This document shows, piece after piece, positions 1-9,019 of a DNA stretch of 64,000 nt; within the stretch, counting starts at the first letter, position 1; every line of letters starts with the position of its first letter. The stretch covers positions 147,810 to 211,809 of the forward strand of contig JAMOZY010000001.1 in the NCBI GenBank assembly GCA_023667695.1, written 5' to 3'. The stretch comes from Clostridium sp. (GTDB taxonomy: Bacteria; Bacillota; Clostridia; Lachnospirales; Lachnospiraceae). The notes under the pieces were generated by a model. That model was given only the letters and a program-made list of their open reading frames with translations, did no database searches and was not told the DNA's origin. Position numbers and translations under genes: made by a program.

Positions 1-437
1 TAACTCTGATTGCGGAAGGAGGGGGCGGTGGCAGGCGGCTGAATTCCATATATCAGCGAGAAATCCGGAGCTGGCTGGAGGAAAAACGATTGCTTGGCAC
101 CTGCATCCAACTGAAGCCGGCGAAGTATATTCCCATTCATGTCCGAGCCGTTATCCGGGTCTATGAGCGGTTTCCAAAGGCAGAGGAATGGGTTCGGGAG
201 ACAGTGGAGGATTTTTTCCGGATTCATATGAAGGAATTTGGTGCGGAATTTCAATACAACCGTCTGTATGGCGTTCTGGATGGATTAAGCTGTGTGGCAG
301 GACTTCAGGAACTGACAGTGACAGCAATCGGAAAGGGGATGCCGCATGGAAGGGATGGAAGCTTCCGGCTTCCGGATGATGGTCTGGCAGTTCTGGATGG
401 GGTTCAGATACAGTTGATACAGGATAACAGAGGATAG
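1..437 (+). CDS. Baseplate J/gp47-family protein, C-terminal part (5' end outside window)
   Basis: The reading frame is open from the window edge and ends at 437, so only about the last 144 residues are present. The segment with the LLGTCIQLKPAKYIPIHV motif followed by an alternating hydrophobic strand pattern is typical of the C-terminal domain of baseplate J/gp47 wedge proteins of contractile tails. Such proteins form the baseplate ring that holds the spike and triggers sheath contraction. The next gene, a tail-protein-I-like product, starts 3 nt downstream, and J followed by I is the order in P2-like phages and related injection systems. The identification rests on this C-terminal fragment plus context. 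Confidence 0.75.
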   Translation, partial: TLIAEGGGGGRRLNSIYQREIRSWLEEKRLLGTCIQLKPAKYIPIHVRAVIRVYERFPKAEEWVRETVEDFFRIHMKEFGAEFQYNRLYGVLDGLSCVAGLQELTVTAIGKGMPHGRDGSFRLPDDGLAVLDGVQIQLIQDNRG

Positions 438-440
438 AAT

Positions 441-1571
441 ATGGAATGGAAGCAGCCTTATTTTTTATGGAATAACAGAGAGGCCTTTGCAAGAGGACAG
501 GGAAGCGGGATTCAGATTTCCGAAGGGGGACTTGTCCTGGAGGAGGGGAAGGATAGGGGAAGCTATTATACCAGGGTATGCGACAGCAGGCAGGCATCCA
601 TGGAGTGGGACCGGATGCAGATTCTGGGAGAGATTCCATATCCGGAGGCTCTTCGTATTTCCGTTTATACCAGTGACCGGGATGATATCCAGGTAAAAAG
701 CGGTCGGTATGATATCCGGGAATTGCTGCGGAATACCGCTGTACCAATGGAGCAAAAGGACCGAATCCTGGAGGGCTGTAGACGGAGGACGCTGAATTAT
801 GAGAAGCATCAACTGTTGCACGGAATTACCGGACGGTATCTCTGGCTCCGGCTGGAAATGAACCGGTTCGGAATGCAGCCCGTCCGCATCCAGGAGCTTC
901 AGATATGGTTTCCGAAAAAAAGCTGGACTTTCTTTTTGCCAGAGCTGTATCAGAAGCAGGAGGATTCCTTTTTGGAGCGGTTTTTGGAAATTCTTCAGTC
1001 CATGTATGAAGCTATGAACCGGAAGCTGGAGGATATACCGGGCCTCTATTATGCGGAAAGTACGCCTTCCGAGCTGTTGGTTTGGCTGTCACAGTGGCTG
1101 TCCATTCCAGACCCTTATCTGTGGAAGGAGGAACAGCTCCGGTATCTAATCCGGCATGGAAGCTCTCTGGCACAGCTTCGTGGAACGACGGTATATCTGA
1201 AAGAAATACTACGGCTGTATACCGGCAGGGAGCCGTATATCATTGAGTATTGGCAGTGGGCATATGTGGAAATGGACAGCAGAAAACGGAACGCCATGGA
1301 AGAACTGTATGGCAGGAACAGCTTTTGTGTTACGCTGTTGTTTTCCGAAGAGGAAGTACAGGATTCCATATCTCTGACAGTAATAGAGCGTTTGGTGCAG
1401 CAGTGTTGTCCGGCTCATCTGGATATCCGAATTGAAATCCTGCAGTCCTGGATATTTCTTGGCAGACATTCCTATCTTGGCATCAACAGCTGTTTGAAGG
1501 ACTGGGAAGCCGCAAGACTGGATGGCAGACAGTTTTTACCCTTTGCGGTATTAAAAGAGAAGGAGAAGTAG
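441..1571 (+). CDS. Phage tail protein I-like baseplate protein (TIGR02242 type)
   Basis: A 376-residue protein. From about residue 160 it carries the signature of the TIGR02242 tail protein family: FLPELYQ, then a helix reading LERFLEILQSMYEAMNRKLE, then ESTPSELLVWLSQWL and a block containing LRGT. These proteins, related to P2 gpI, are baseplate components that connect wedge proteins in contractile injection systems. The N-terminal 150 residues are beta-rich and not recognised. It sits 3 nt after the J-like gene and 1 nt before the next gene, so the three are co-transcribed. The size is above that of phage gpI (about 180 residues) and fits the longer injection-system homologues. Confidence 0.8.
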   Translation: MEWKQPYFLWNNREAFARGQGSGIQISEGGLVLEEGKDRGSYYTRVCDSRQASMEWDRMQILGEIPYPEALRISVYTSDRDDIQVKSGRYDIRELLRNTAVPMEQKDRILEGCRRRTLNYEKHQLLHGITGRYLWLRLEMNRFGMQPVRIQELQIWFPKKSWTFFLPELYQKQEDSFLERFLEILQSMYEAMNRKLEDIPGLYYAESTPSELLVWLSQWLSIPDPYLWKEEQLRYLIRHGSSLAQLRGTTVYLKEILRLYTGREPYIIEYWQWAYVEMDSRKRNAMEELYGRNSFCVTLLFSEEEVQDSISLTVIERLVQQCCPAHLDIRIEILQSWIFLGRHSYLGINSCLKDWEAARLDGRQFLPFAVLKEKEK

Positions 1572-1572
1572 T

Positions 1573-3327
1573 ATGAAGGAACAGAGTTATTTTCCCTTTG
1601 AACGAAATCGGTATTTTTATGGGAAATTGCTAAGTGTTGAAGATTTTCAGCGGGAGCAGTCCTATATGAATCATAAAAGACGTTTACTGAACCGGCTGCT
1701 TTATGGACCTGGGATTCTTTGTGGAATGCAGGTAATCGAAGTGGACCCGGAGAGTATTTCCATTGAAATGGGAGTGGCGCTGGATGGCTTTGGCAGAGAG
1801 GTTGTCTTAGAACAGCCGGTCTTAAAGCGGCTGTCCGTTCTGGATGGATTTCAGGAGCATTGTGTAGAGAATGAAAACAGTGGTGTCCTGTATCTGTGCA
1901 TTGAATATAAGGAGGAGGAGACCGAGCCGGTGCATTGTATCGGCGCCTCCGGTAATGAAGCAGGAAACCCCTTGGAATTCAATATGTGGAAGGAAGGCTG
2001 CCATTTATTTTTAACCAGTGAAGAACCCAACGGAAATGAAGGCTTATCCAATCAGCTTTATGAGGAAATCCATACCGTGTTTTCGGAAGCGGGAATCCGA
2101 ATCCGTCAGGTAGTTCCCCGGTTTCTGCAACGGAACCGGGAGGCGGTCCTTCGTCTGCTGATTGACAAAAGGGAAAGAAACGAGGCCTGTTCCTTTCAGT
2201 TTGAAGTAGAATTAACCGGTGCATCCGTCCAGGGTCGGAACCGCATGACCCTGGAGTTCCGGGAGGAGGAGTGGGAGCCGGCGGATTCCTATCAGGTGGA
2301 GTACATCCTGCAGGCAGGTTCCCAGGAAATGGAGGGAGGTCTGCGGATTCTTCCGGACAGCTTTCTTTTGAAGGTCGGTGAACATAAGAAGATGTATCCG
2401 GTGGAAGGACAATTCCGGTTTCAGGTCATTACCGGCAGCCGGGAGCAGGCAGTATGGAATGCCTTGTGTCAGGAAGCGCCGGAGGATATCCTGCTAGCCA
2501 GCTGGCAATCCCCATTATATCTGGCAAGAATTACAGTGATACAGGCTGGGGAGGCTTATGTGATTCAGGGAATTGATAATCTGCCTTATCAGCAGCTTGT
2601 ATGGAATAACCGCTTGTTGGGAAGCCTCCAGCGGATGAAGCAGGAAGGGAGTGTGGAGAGAGAGAATGCTGGCGGAAACCGCCAGACCTTCCAGCCGCCA
2701 GCGCATACCGATACCCATTTCCATAAGCACTATGCATATGGAACAGAGGTGATAGACCTGGGAATCGGAGGGGAAGCCGGTCAATGCTTTTTTTCAAAGG
2801 AAATCATACACGGTCTGGGTCCCGGCAGAGTATTTATCCAGGTAGGAATCATGAATTCCTCTCAAAGCAAAGGAGAAATCCTATATGGGGCCAGGGATAT
2901 CTTTCCGAAGGAACCGGGACAGATTAAGGTGGAAACAGCGGTGAAGGTAAATCAGGTCCGGGGATGCTTTTCCATAGGAATCCGCTGTCTGGAAGAGGTA
3001 CAGGAGGACCGGCTGCTCTTACACTGGATGGCGGTACGGGGACAAGAGGAGACGGAGGGGGAGCAAAAGCCAGTGCTTACCATTCGTCCCAATCTGCCAC
3101 GGATTCATATCCGGGAAACTCTGTATCTGGAGGCTTTGGTTGGAGAAGAGCCGCTTTCTATGGTTCGGTGGGAGATAAAGGACGCTGCCGGAGGAAGCAT
3201 TACGGAGAAAGGACTCTATACGGCACCCAATCAGCCGGGCATCTATGAGATTCGTGGGACTGCTGTGGAGGATGCAGACCTGCAGGCATCGGTTTACGTT
3301 ATTGTGGCGGAGGAGCAGACATGGTAA
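1573..3327 (+). CDS. CIS baseplate-associated protein with C-terminal Ig-like domain
   Basis: A 584-residue protein. Residues 6-60 carry the motif FERNRYFYGKLL followed by a helix rich in Arg, Asn and Tyr and then GPGILCGMQV. I recognise this N-terminal pattern from uncharacterised proteins that accompany TIGR02242 genes in extracellular-type contractile injection clusters. The middle is beta-rich; a His cluster (about residues 375-385, reading HTDTHFHKH) could bind metal or belong to a trimeric fibre-like fold. Residues about 505-580 look like a bacterial Ig-like domain (WEIKD, GLYTAP, IYEIRGTA). Its function is unproven; a peripheral baseplate or fibre role is inferred from position. The end overlaps the next gene by 7 bp. 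Confidence 0.6.
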   Translation: MKEQSYFPFERNRYFYGKLLSVEDFQREQSYMNHKRRLLNRLLYGPGILCGMQVIEVDPESISIEMGVALDGFGREVVLEQPVLKRLSVLDGFQEHCVENENSGVLYLCIEYKEEETEPVHCIGASGNEAGNPLEFNMWKEGCHLFLTSEEPNGNEGLSNQLYEEIHTVFSEAGIRIRQVVPRFLQRNREAVLRLLIDKRERNEACSFQFEVELTGASVQGRNRMTLEFREEEWEPADSYQVEYILQAGSQEMEGGLRILPDSFLLKVGEHKKMYPVEGQFRFQVITGSREQAVWNALCQEAPEDILLASWQSPLYLARITVIQAGEAYVIQGIDNLPYQQLVWNNRLLGSLQRMKQEGSVERENAGGNRQTFQPPAHTDTHFHKHYAYGTEVIDLGIGGEAGQCFFSKEIIHGLGPGRVFIQVGIMNSSQSKGEILYGARDIFPKEPGQIKVETAVKVNQVRGCFSIGIRCLEEVQEDRLLLHWMAVRGQEETEGEQKPVLTIRPNLPRIHIRETLYLEALVGEEPLSMVRWEIKDAAGGSITEKGLYTAPNQPGIYEIRGTAVEDADLQASVYVIVAEEQTW

Positions 3328-4178
3328 TTCATGGGACAGACCAGGACTATTCGATTATTTACAGAAAGCAGACAGAGCAGGACATGGAAATACTGATTGG
3401 GAAAGAGGAAGCAGAGGACCGATATGTTACCTTGCTGCGATTTTATCAAAAAGAGGATATTCAATGGCTGTTGGGGCAGAATCTGCTGGCACAGGGGATT
3501 TCCGGAAATTTTGAGGATTATAAGGGGAGCTTTCTCTGGCAGGATTGTCTGTTCCTGGTGTTTATCCGGAGGGAGGGTATGGCGCTTTCCGAATGGCTGG
3601 ACCGGGAGAAGCCGGACTTGTCCCAACGGCTGGAGGCTGGCAGACATCTGTTGGAACGACTGCTTCTTTTGAATATGCCGGAATATTTGCTGAGCAGCAT
3701 TCTAAATGAGGACTGTATCCTGGTCATCGGGGAGCAAAAGGTAATCATCCGCTATGAGCCGGAGGAATGGGTGGGAAGGAATCCGGAACCGGAAAAGCAG
3801 TTGAAGCAATTATTTTATCGGATTTTTTTACGGCTGTTTCAGGCAGAAGCCTCCCAGCAGATTTGTAAAGAGATTTATGATTTCCTGGAACAGTTGAAGC
3901 AGGAGCCTTATCAGGATGTCTTTCACATATATCAATGCTATGACCGGCTTCAGGACTGCATGGCAGGAAAGGAAAACAGTCTTTATCGTTCTTTTGACTG
4001 GAAGGAGCGGTGGAACCGTCTGGGAGAAGGTCTGAAGCATACCGGGGAGCGGCTGCTGGCGCCGATTCTGCTGGCAGTCGGAATGGCAGTAATGATTTAT
4101 GGCATCTGTCATCCGGGGCAAGAGGAAGCAGAGGAATTCTTATTTGAACAAATCGGCACCCTGGAGATACGCAAGTAA
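3321..4178 (+). CDS. Pseudokinase-like single-pass membrane protein in the CIS operon
   Basis: A 285-residue protein not assigned to a named family. Residues about 70-160 read like the hinge-to-activation part of a protein kinase: FLWQDCLFLVFIRREGMALSEWL resembles hinge and helix D, a long amphipathic helix follows, and NEDCILVIGEQKVIIRYE resembles the catalytic-loop/beta7/beta8 region. The HRD aspartate, the paired Asn and the DFG aspartate are all missing, so activity is unlikely. One hydrophobic segment at about 247-267 precedes a short acidic tail. A cytoplasmic pseudokinase followed by one membrane span recalls EssB/YukC of type VII secretion; this is an architectural analogy only. It overlaps the preceding gene by 7 bp, which implies coupled translation. 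Confidence 0.45.
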   Translation: MVIHGTDQDYSIIYRKQTEQDMEILIGKEEAEDRYVTLLRFYQKEDIQWLLGQNLLAQGISGNFEDYKGSFLWQDCLFLVFIRREGMALSEWLDREKPDLSQRLEAGRHLLERLLLLNMPEYLLSSILNEDCILVIGEQKVIIRYEPEEWVGRNPEPEKQLKQLFYRIFLRLFQAEASQQICKEIYDFLEQLKQEPYQDVFHIYQCYDRLQDCMAGKENSLYRSFDWKERWNRLGEGLKHTGERLLAPILLAVGMAVMIYGICHPGQEEAEEFLFEQIGTLEIRK

Positions 4179-4232
4179 GAGCAGAGGTATTTTCGTTCTG
4201 GCAGGGACAGGACAGATGCAGGAGGAGAAGGG

Positions 4233-5720
4233 ATGGAGCTGTGGAAGGATGCACCACCGGAACAGTTAAAAAATTACATCAGGCTTGGTTCCCGCTTTGT
4301 GGCGATTCGGTTTCTCGTATTGGTTCTTTGTCTTAGTATCGTACTGCCCCTGTTGTATTGGTTTCGCATAGAGCCTTGGCTGACCGCACGTTTTTTTACG
4401 AAAACCATAGTGATAAACAGTCCGGAGCAGTTCGGTTATACCGGAAAGGTCCGTCTTATGGATGAAGCTGCCGGAACCACATTATTTGTGGGACGCCTGG
4501 AGGAAGGAAGAATACAGGGAGCGGGGACGCTGTATGATTACCAGGGAAATCTGCTTTATCAGGGCGGATTTGAACAGGAGCAGTTTTCCGGCACTGGTAT
4601 CTTGTATTATCCTTCCGGCGAAGTACAGTACCGGGGCGGATTTCAGAAGAATCAATATCAGGGAAGCGGTACCGTCTATTATGAGAATGGACAGAAACGA
4701 TATGAGGGGACCTTTTCGGAAGGGGTTCTGACCGGTACTGGTAAGGAATACTATGAAACCGGTGTCTTGAAGTATAACGGAGAGTATCAACAGGGGCTTT
4801 ATGAGGGAACGGGGAAAATCTATTATGAAACTGGTATTCTGCGGTATCAGGGAGAAGTAAAGGCAGGGCTGTATGAAGGGCTGGGAACCCTCTACAATTC
4901 CAATGGCAGGATAATTTACAAGGGCAGCTTTTCCGAAGGAGAGTACGAAGGAATGGGCGTGCTGTATCAGGGGGATACCATACTTGCCCAGGGGGAGTTT
5001 CAACAGGGAGAATTTATGGGCGGCACGACAATTTTATATGGGAAAGCCGGAACGGTTGCCTATGTAGGAGAGGTGGAGCAGGGACAGCGGCAGGGAGTGG
5101 GGAAGGAGTATGATTCAGAAGGAAATCTCTGTTATGAAGGCAGCTTTGCAGCCAATCAGATGGAAGGAGAAGGCAAGCTGTATGAAAAGAATATACTGGT
5201 CTATGAGGGCGGCTTTCAGGCGGGACAGCCAGGCGGAGCCGGAAAGGAGTATGATATGGAAACCGGAAATCTGGTTTACGAGGGTGGTTTTGCACAGGGA
5301 GTTTATGAAGGTACCGGCAAGCTGTATGACAGAGAAACCGGACGATTGGTTTATGAAGGAGCCTTTGCAGAAGGACGCTATGAGGGAATGGGGAAGCTAT
5401 TTGGTTTAGAAACCGGAAATATGATTTATGACGGCGGCTTTTATAAGGGGAATTTTTATGGCAGCGGTAAGCAGTATGACGAAAGGAGCCAGGTGCTGCT
5501 GTATGAGGGAGAATTCCGGATGGGACGCTATGACGGAGCAGGAATTCTATATGGGGAAAATGGAGGGATGCTGTACCAGGGACAGTTTTTACTGGGACAG
5601 TATCATGGACAGGGGATTCTTTATCAGCCGGAAACCGGAGTCATTTTGCAGCAGGGAGAGTTCCGGAATGGAATTCTGGTAACACCAAAGGAGGCGGAAG
5701 CATGGGAAGCTATACCGTGA
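4233..5720 (+). CDS. Membrane-anchored MORN-repeat protein in the CIS operon
   Basis: A 495-residue protein with one N-terminal membrane span (about residues 26-46) after a basic stretch. From about residue 85 to 485 there is an almost unbroken run of roughly 18 MORN-type repeats of 20-25 residues (YEGxFxxGxYxGxGxxY), one of the clearest domain calls in the window. MORN repeats form elongated curved beta structures that bind lipids or proteins. In this operon it could be a long extracytoplasmic or cytoplasmic spacer linking the injection apparatus to the membrane or wall; this is inference. The start has a good GGAGAAGGG site just upstream. The end overlaps the DUF4255 gene by 19 bp, which places it firmly in the operon. 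Confidence 0.8.
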   Translation: MELWKDAPPEQLKNYIRLGSRFVAIRFLVLVLCLSIVLPLLYWFRIEPWLTARFFTKTIVINSPEQFGYTGKVRLMDEAAGTTLFVGRLEEGRIQGAGTLYDYQGNLLYQGGFEQEQFSGTGILYYPSGEVQYRGGFQKNQYQGSGTVYYENGQKRYEGTFSEGVLTGTGKEYYETGVLKYNGEYQQGLYEGTGKIYYETGILRYQGEVKAGLYEGLGTLYNSNGRIIYKGSFSEGEYEGMGVLYQGDTILAQGEFQQGEFMGGTTILYGKAGTVAYVGEVEQGQRQGVGKEYDSEGNLCYEGSFAANQMEGEGKLYEKNILVYEGGFQAGQPGGAGKEYDMETGNLVYEGGFAQGVYEGTGKLYDRETGRLVYEGAFAEGRYEGMGKLFGLETGNMIYDGGFYKGNFYGSGKQYDERSQVLLYEGEFRMGRYDGAGILYGENGGMLYQGQFLLGQYHGQGILYQPETGVILQQGEFRNGILVTPKEAEAWEAIP

Positions 5721-6286
5721 TTGCAGAGACAGGAGAAGCCGTGGCATCCCTGCTACGGCAGTATATGGTACCGGAGGTGGTGCAGAAGGAAGAGCAGATT
5801 GGGTTGTGTTCGCCTAAGGAATCGGGGGAATACCGGGTGGGCATTTATCTCTATGACATACAGGAAAGTGCCGGAGTCCGAAATGCACCCAGACAGTGGA
5901 AGGGGGAAGCGGTGCGATTCCCCTCTGCCTATCTGGACCTGTATTATATGTTGGTTCCCTTTTCCAAAAGCGACTTAAAATACCGGGCGGCAGAGGAGCA
6001 TCGGCTGCTGGGGAAAATGCTTCAGATTCTACGGGATTATCCGAATCTGAATGCAAATACCTATGAGCAGGAAGAGAAACTGGGACCCAATACCATACAG
6101 CTGGAGCTGCTGGATATGGACTGTGAGGATAAGCTGCGAATCTGGAATAGTCTGAATGAAGCAAGTCATACCGCCTTGTATTGTAAGGTAAGCCCGGTCG
6201 AACTGGAGTCTGAACGGGAAGGAAAGGTAAGACGGGTACGGGAGATTCAGCTACAGTTTGGAGAGAGAAACTGGAAGCAGGAATGA
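5702..6286 (+). CDS. DUF4255 (Pvc16/Afp16-like) tube or sheath terminator
   Basis: A 194-residue protein matching the DUF4255 family: an N-terminal helix containing VASLLRQYMVPEV, then the beta segment GIYLYDIQES, then LDLYYMLVPFSKSDLKYRAAEEHRLLGKMLQIL. In R-type pyocin-like and antifeeding-prophage particles, proteins of this family (Pvc16, Afp16) cap the inner tube and outer sheath and set particle length. A DUF4255 gene is a marker of extracellular-type contractile injection loci and helps separate this cluster from a plain prophage tail. It overlaps the MORN gene by 19 bp. Confidence 0.85.
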   Translation: MGSYTVIAETGEAVASLLRQYMVPEVVQKEEQIGLCSPKESGEYRVGIYLYDIQESAGVRNAPRQWKGEAVRFPSAYLDLYYMLVPFSKSDLKYRAAEEHRLLGKMLQILRDYPNLNANTYEQEEKLGPNTIQLELLDMDCEDKLRIWNSLNEASHTALYCKVSPVELESEREGKVRRVREIQLQFGERNWKQE

Positions 6287-6349
6287 AATGCAGAAGAAAG
6301 GGCATATCGGATGTGCAGAAGTACAGAAATAAAAGAAGGAGTAGTGTAT

Positions 6350-7096
6350 ATGGATTGGATTCAAATACAGGTTCCTATGGTAATTCAGATTCTGGATGCA
6401 GTAACCGGCAGCTCCCTGGAGCAGTCTGGTACCCGGCCGGAGCTTCGAAGCACCGAAGGAAAACAGCCCATTTATAAAGGAGATGGATATTATCTGTTTT
6501 TTCAGCCCCCGGAGCCGGAAGCCAGGTTTATGCTTCAGGCATATGGGTACCAGACTCTTTGGGGCAGATGGTCAGACCTTCTTTTCCAGGAAGGGGTAGG
6601 TAAGCTTTATATGCAGCCGGACCTTCGGTATCCCTTATCAACGGAACTATATGGACTTCAGGGAAGGGCAGAACCGGGAACTATGCTGCTTCTTGTCTGT
6701 GGAGAATCTGACACAAGGTGCCGTCTGGCCAGGAACTATGAAGCAGGAGCCGGAGAACTTACCGTTTCTCCCGGAACGAAAATGCTTGGAGGGGAATACC
6801 GGATTCGAGAGCAGGAACAGGCAGAATTTCTGAAAATAACGGAAATCATGGACGCGGAAACCGGACAATACCGATTAGCAGTCCCCATGTCTCATTCTTA
6901 CCGGCAGGGCAGGGCGGTTCTGGTTCCGGTAAAGCGGATTCCGGTGGACGCATCCGGAGAATTTGTCTGGTATTTACGACGAAAAAAGGGAAACAAAGCG
7001 GTATTGCCCTGTGAGCTTTGGAAGCCGGATGGAAGGAACTGGCAGGAGTTAAAGCTGCGGGCAGGTACCCGGGTATCCATAGGGAGGATAGAATGA
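6350..7096 (+). CDS. Uncharacterised beta-rich protein of the CIS operon
   Basis: A 248-residue protein with no recognised family. The ATG at 6350 is preferred over an in-frame ATG at 6311 because an AGAAGGAG site lies about 8 nt before it. The N-terminal part (VIQILDAVTGSSLEQSG) and the following strands resemble carboxypeptidase-regulatory-like or prealbumin-like small beta domains often found in injection-system accessory proteins, but this is a weak similarity. No membrane span or signal peptide is visible. It overlaps the downstream sensor gene by 4 bp (ATGA), so the two are probably translationally coupled and functionally linked. Confidence 0.5.
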   Translation: MDWIQIQVPMVIQILDAVTGSSLEQSGTRPELRSTEGKQPIYKGDGYYLFFQPPEPEARFMLQAYGYQTLWGRWSDLLFQEGVGKLYMQPDLRYPLSTELYGLQGRAEPGTMLLLVCGESDTRCRLARNYEAGAGELTVSPGTKMLGGEYRIREQEQAEFLKITEIMDAETGQYRLAVPMSHSYRQGRAVLVPVKRIPVDASGEFVWYLRRKKGNKAVLPCELWKPDGRNWQELKLRAGTRVSIGRIE

Positions 7097-8874
7097 AACA
7101 TCGATTTGGATTGCAGATGAAAGTAACACTTATCTTTCTGGGTGTTATGGCAGCAATTACAGCGGCAGTTCTGGCTGTGATGGAATATAATAACGAAATC
7201 ATTATTGAAGAGCGGTTTTATGATTATGCTGTGGGCATTGGCTCTCTGACTGCCGGTATGATTACGGCAGAAGAAGTGATGGAGTATCAGGAGCTGCTGA
7301 ATACTGCATCAGAAGCGATAAAACTGCCGGAAGAATATTATGAAGATTTGAACCGGCTGCAAACCATACAAAGTCATACGAATATTCAGTATCTGTATGT
7401 TATTTATCCGGTTTCTGACACAGAGGGAATCTATATCTATGATGTAGAGGATGGGAAGGAAGAGGACAGTGAAATTGCAGAGCCGGCACATGTTCCGGGC
7501 GATAGGGTGAATCTGGAGGATGGATTTCGTTTGGCGCTGGAGGCAATGAAAAGAGGAAGGGCTGGAGACCAGTTTGAGTATGACATAAATGTAAGCCTTG
7601 AAAACGGATGGAACATAAAAAAGGCTATGAATCCCAGTATGGTTTCCGCTTTTGTTCCAATTCTGGATTCGAATAATGAAGCGGTTGCCTTTGTCGGTGT
7701 CGATATGAGGCTGATGGATATGCTGGGCAATATTGGGAAAGCAAACGGTCTGACCCTTGGAAGTATGATGCTTATAATGCTGCTCTGCTATGTCCTGCTG
7801 ATGTGGATTACCCATCGAATTATGGTCAGACCCATCCATACCATAAAGCGTCAGGTAGACCGTATATCGGAAGGAAGCTTTGGGGAAGCCATTCCAGTGC
7901 GGGGACAGGACGAAATCAGTGAAATCATCCGGGCGGTTAACCGCATGTCTGTGAGCATCCAGAGAAATATGAAGGAGATTCAGGCGATGAATCATGCGTA
8001 TCATAAGCATGTTCCCTTGGAGCTGTTGGATATTCTGGGCAAGAAAAGCATTACCGAGGTAGAGATAGGCAATCAGGCAAGCCGGTTTGTAACGGTATTT
8101 TCCTTTCAGTTAACGGAAAGCCGGGAATATATGCGGAAGCAAAACAGCAGACGGATTATGGAGGATATGAATCAGTTATTTCAAACCATCATACCGGTTG
8201 TGTTACAGCAGAAGGGCTTTGTGCAGGATTTTCGGGATACTGGTATGGTAGCCATCTATACTGAGGGGGTGATGGGAGCGATTATGTCCGCTCTTTCTAT
8301 CTGTGAAGCCATGAATGATAAGGCAGACCATAAAAGGACAGCCCCACCTGGGATTAGTATGGGAATTGCCTATGGCGGTGTGCTGTTCGGAATCGTAGGA
8401 CATGAAAGCCGGATGTCTGCGGTTTCCATATCCGCCCAGACCCTTATGGCGGAATATCTACAGGTGCTGGCACCCTTATATGGTGCAACACTGCTGGTGA
8501 CCGCAGGGGCGGCAGAGCAGATTCCGGATTTCACGGCTAAGTATCATTATCGCTTTATTGGGATGCTTGAGAATGAATATAGCGGAGTAGTAGAAAAAAT
8601 CTATGACGTCTATGATGGGGATTCCGAGGAACAGCGTTCCGGCAAGGAACGTACCAAGGAACCATTTGAACGGGGCGTTGAACAATTCTGTATGGGGAAG
8701 TTCCGGGAAAGCCGTCAGGCATTTATTGAGGTATTGAAACGGTTTCGTAAGGATCAGGGCGCCAAACGGTATCTGCAATTCTGTAACCAGTATTATCTGT
8801 CTGTAGATGGGAAGCATAAGGATATTTTTATGCGTGCCGGGAATCCGGAGGAAGGCGGAAATCAGGGTATCTGA
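7093..8874 (+). CDS. Two-TM HAMP sensor with degenerate class III adenylate/guanylate cyclase domain
   Basis: A 593-residue protein. The ATG at 7093 follows an AGGGAGG site and overlaps the previous stop. In order it has TM1 (about 10-31), an extracytoplasmic region of about 190 residues that looks like a single Cache/PAS-like sensor, TM2 (about 222-240), a HAMP domain (about 243-290), a class III nucleotide cyclase homology domain (about 330-500) and a C-terminal TPR-like helix pair (about 520-575). The first metal-binding aspartate position reads FSFQLTES rather than FxDI, the second metal region reads FRDTGMV, and the usual DxVN motif is replaced by SISAQ. The domain is therefore probably inactive as a cyclase. 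Its place inside the CIS operon suggests it senses an extracellular cue for assembly or firing. Confidence 0.7.
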   Translation: MKHRFGLQMKVTLIFLGVMAAITAAVLAVMEYNNEIIIEERFYDYAVGIGSLTAGMITAEEVMEYQELLNTASEAIKLPEEYYEDLNRLQTIQSHTNIQYLYVIYPVSDTEGIYIYDVEDGKEEDSEIAEPAHVPGDRVNLEDGFRLALEAMKRGRAGDQFEYDINVSLENGWNIKKAMNPSMVSAFVPILDSNNEAVAFVGVDMRLMDMLGNIGKANGLTLGSMMLIMLLCYVLLMWITHRIMVRPIHTIKRQVDRISEGSFGEAIPVRGQDEISEIIRAVNRMSVSIQRNMKEIQAMNHAYHKHVPLELLDILGKKSITEVEIGNQASRFVTVFSFQLTESREYMRKQNSRRIMEDMNQLFQTIIPVVLQQKGFVQDFRDTGMVAIYTEGVMGAIMSALSICEAMNDKADHKRTAPPGISMGIAYGGVLFGIVGHESRMSAVSISAQTLMAEYLQVLAPLYGATLLVTAGAAEQIPDFTAKYHYRFIGMLENEYSGVVEKIYDVYDGDSEEQRSGKERTKEPFERGVEQFCMGKFRESRQAFIEVLKRFRKDQGAKRYLQFCNQYYLSVDGKHKDIFMRAGNPEEGGNQGI

Positions 8875-9019
8875 TTATTCGGAATGTTATCCCTTTGAGT
8901 AAGGAGCCATGTGTCTGCTTGCTGGCATTTGGTAACGGATGGGAGGAGGTTAGTTACGTTTGGTACTTGAAAGATGGCATGGAAGCTTCGGAGAGAAATC
9001 AAAAAAGGAGGAAGTGTTG

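Noticed and set aside
151..747. Long minus-strand open frame opposite the J-like and tail I genes
   Set aside because: Low-complexity Pro/His/Ser-rich translation, no ribosome binding site, and it lies opposite two genes with clear families.
4233..5720. DNA-level tandem repeat in the MORN gene
   Set aside because: The repeats are at protein level and diverged in DNA, so there is no recent slippage array.
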